From Saccharothrix sp. ST-888 (GTDB taxonomy: Bacteria > Actinomycetota > Actinomycetes > Streptomycetales > Streptomycetaceae): a stretch of DNA of 6,220 nucleotides. The notes beneath the pieces are model-generated. The model saw nothing but the letters and a program-made list of their open reading frames with translations, was not told where the DNA came from and did no database searches. Both the position numbers and the translations under genes were made by a program. The stretch covers positions 1 to 6,220 of the forward strand of contig NZ_JYJF01000186.1 of the NCBI RefSeq assembly GCF_000955975.1. Direction: 5' to 3'. Shown one piece after another: positions 5,728-6,220 of the stretch; the first letter of the stretch is position 1, and the number at the start of each line of letters is the position of its first letter.

Positions 5728-5981
5728 GGCCCGACCTCCTCGGCCTCGCCCGGCTCCCGGTTGTCCGGGTCCAGCCGGTAGACCGCCGCCATCACCGCGG
5801 AGCTGAGGACCACCCAGAGGACCACCCAGAACAGGAGGAAGGGCATCCCGAGCACATAGGGCGTCACCCGGTTGGCGAAGAAGACACCGCCGAGGATCCC
5901 GCCGAACGGCACGGCACCGAGCAGCGGGAGCAGCACCCGGCCCGTTCTCGCGGCGGGACTGGGCTTGCGGGCAGGGCGCAT
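5724..5981 (-). CDS. DUF3311 small membrane protein, partner of the SSF symporter
   Basis: This 85-residue protein has a basic N-terminus (MRPARKPSPAARTGR) and two likely membrane helices at about 16-36 and 45-68, joined by the conserved ANRVTPYVLGMPFLLFW region and ending in an acidic tail. This is the layout of DUF3311 proteins, which are regularly encoded directly before SSF permeases and are presumed to be an accessory subunit, like the small partner of pantothenate permease. The ATG at 5981 is preferred because AGGGGA lies a suitable distance upstream. A GTG at 6020 would add 13 residues but has a poor ribosome-binding site. The stop overlaps the symporter GTG by four bases, so the two products are probably made in step. 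The molecular role is unproven. Confidence 0.85.
   Translation of the reverse strand: MRPARKPSPAARTGRVLLPLLGAVPFGGILGGVFFANRVTPYVLGMPFLLFWVVLWVVLSSAVMAAVYRLDPDNREPGEAEEVGP
5734..5741 (-). promoter_or_regulatory. Strong Shine-Dalgarno GAGGAGGT of the symporter inside the DUF3311 gene
   Basis: GAGGAGGT on the minus strand is almost fully complementary to the 16S rRNA tail and lies six bases before the symporter GTG. It decides the GTG start, which overlaps the DUF3311 TGA. Confidence 0.8.
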
Positions 5982-6038
5982 CCGGTCATCCCCTGGGGGT
6001 CGGCACGAATCGTGAACCACCAGGACCTACCACCGCCG

Positions 6039-6055
6039 GCCGCACTCCATGCGGC
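6039..6055. repeat. Inverted repeat upstream of the DUF3311-symporter operon
   Basis: GCCGCA (6039-6044) and TGCGGC (6050-6055) are perfect reverse complements around CTCCA. The element lies 58 bases before the DUF3311 ATG and 73 bases after the O-methyltransferase stop. It could be an operator half-site pair or a small hairpin that ends the upstream transcript. I found no convincing -35/-10 pair to anchor it. Confidence 0.35.
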
Positions 6056-6097
6056 TCCGGCCGATATTCCGCCATGGCCATGCCCACTCGCAGCCGT

Positions 6098-6120
6098 CAG
6101 GAGCACCTGCCAGGAGCACC
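6098..6120. repeat. Tandem direct repeat CAGGAGCACC, two copies
   Basis: Two identical 10-base copies of CAGGAGCACC occupy 6098-6107 and 6111-6120, three bases apart (13-base period), just after the O-methyltransferase stop and ahead of the DUF3311-symporter genes. Exact direct repeats of this size in a promoter-length spacer are often regulator binding sites. The 5982-6128 spacer has no gene; it holds only this repeat and the inverted repeat at 6039-6055. Confidence 0.45.
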
Positions 6121-6128
6121 CGACCGGC

Positions 6129-6220
6129 TCAGTCCAGCCGACGGGCCAGGGTCAGGCCGTCGGCGACGGTGAGCAGGACCGCCTCGACCCGCTTGTCGGC
6201 GCGCACCACCTCGTTGAAGC
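6129..6220 (-). CDS. O-methyltransferase (methyltransferase_3 / catechol OMT-like), last 29 codons only
   Basis: The frame enters from the right edge and ends at TGA 6131-6129. The visible residues, FNEVVRADKRVEAVLLTVAD followed by GLTLARRLD, match the C-terminal strand pair of the SAM-dependent O-methyltransferase family 3, which usually ends with 'D-x-RVEAVLLPxxDGLTLA'. These enzymes methylate hydroxyl groups of catechols or related small molecules, but a terminal fragment gives no substrate. It is on the same strand as the DUF3311-symporter genes, 147 bases upstream of them. The length and structured content of that spacer suggest a separate transcript. Confidence 0.75.
   Translation of the reverse strand, partial: FNEVVRADKRVEAVLLTVADGLTLARRLD

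Noticed and set aside
4975..5781. A 268-codon + strand frame opposite the symporter
   Set aside because: The product is a charged, low-complexity string rich in Glu, Arg and Gly with no membrane or domain features. It is the antisense of a clear SSF permease.
1..6220. Mobile element, CRISPR array, tRNA or rRNA
   Set aside because: I saw no transposase or integrase motifs, no regularly spaced repeat array, no terminal inverted repeats flanking a gene, and no cloverleaf or rRNA-like sequence on either strand.

Overview
This is a very GC-rich, gene-dense window. Codon third positions are almost all G or C, GTG starts are common, start/stop overlaps are 4 bases, and I saw no TTA codon in the genes I accept. 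It looks like chromosomal DNA of Streptomyces or a close relative (Kitasatospora-like). The genus is inferred from composition and protein style, not proven.

Layout. On the + strand, the left edge (1-398) carries the C-terminal part of a class I SAM-dependent methyltransferase. Everything else reads on the - strand. From right to left these are: the last codons of an O-methyltransferase (6129-6220); a 147-base spacer with a direct repeat and an inverted repeat; a DUF3311 small membrane protein (5724-5981); and a sodium:solute symporter (4249-5727) overlapping it by GTGA. After a structured 164-base gap come a PF12318-type dehydrogenase small subunit (3629-4084) and a GMC oxidoreductase large subunit (1764-3632), again overlapping by GTGA. 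An acetoacetate-decarboxylase-like protein (897-1751) follows 12 bases later. A strong bipartite hairpin (815-853) lies behind that gene. Last is the 5' fifth of an ABC-F ATPase gene (about 399-733), which stops being ABC-F exactly where the convergent methyltransferase ends.

How the genes may work together. DUF3311 plus the symporter form a small-anion or metabolite uptake pair. The next three genes form a compact catabolic or biosynthetic cassette. The large subunit has a Rossmann FAD motif, a C-X5-C-X3-C motif like the 3Fe-4S ligands of bacterial FAD-glucose dehydrogenase, and a GMC C-terminal domain. The small subunit matches the sorbitol/glucose dehydrogenase small-subunit family. The ADC-like protein keeps the Schiff-base lysine position. 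A plausible but untested reading is uptake of a hydroxylated acid or polyol, oxidation to a keto compound, and then Schiff-base decarboxylation or aldol/dehydratase chemistry. Neither dehydrogenase subunit shows a Tat signal and no cytochrome c subunit is present, so cell location and electron acceptor are open.

The most notable points are this 3Fe-4S GMC/small-subunit/ADC-like cassette, the ADC-like active site with Lys-Tyr in place of Lys-Lys, the sharply truncated ABC-F gene, and the leader in front of the small subunit with a Shine-Dalgarno tract and a short overlapping reading frame. I see no transposase, integrase, CRISPR array, tRNA or rRNA.
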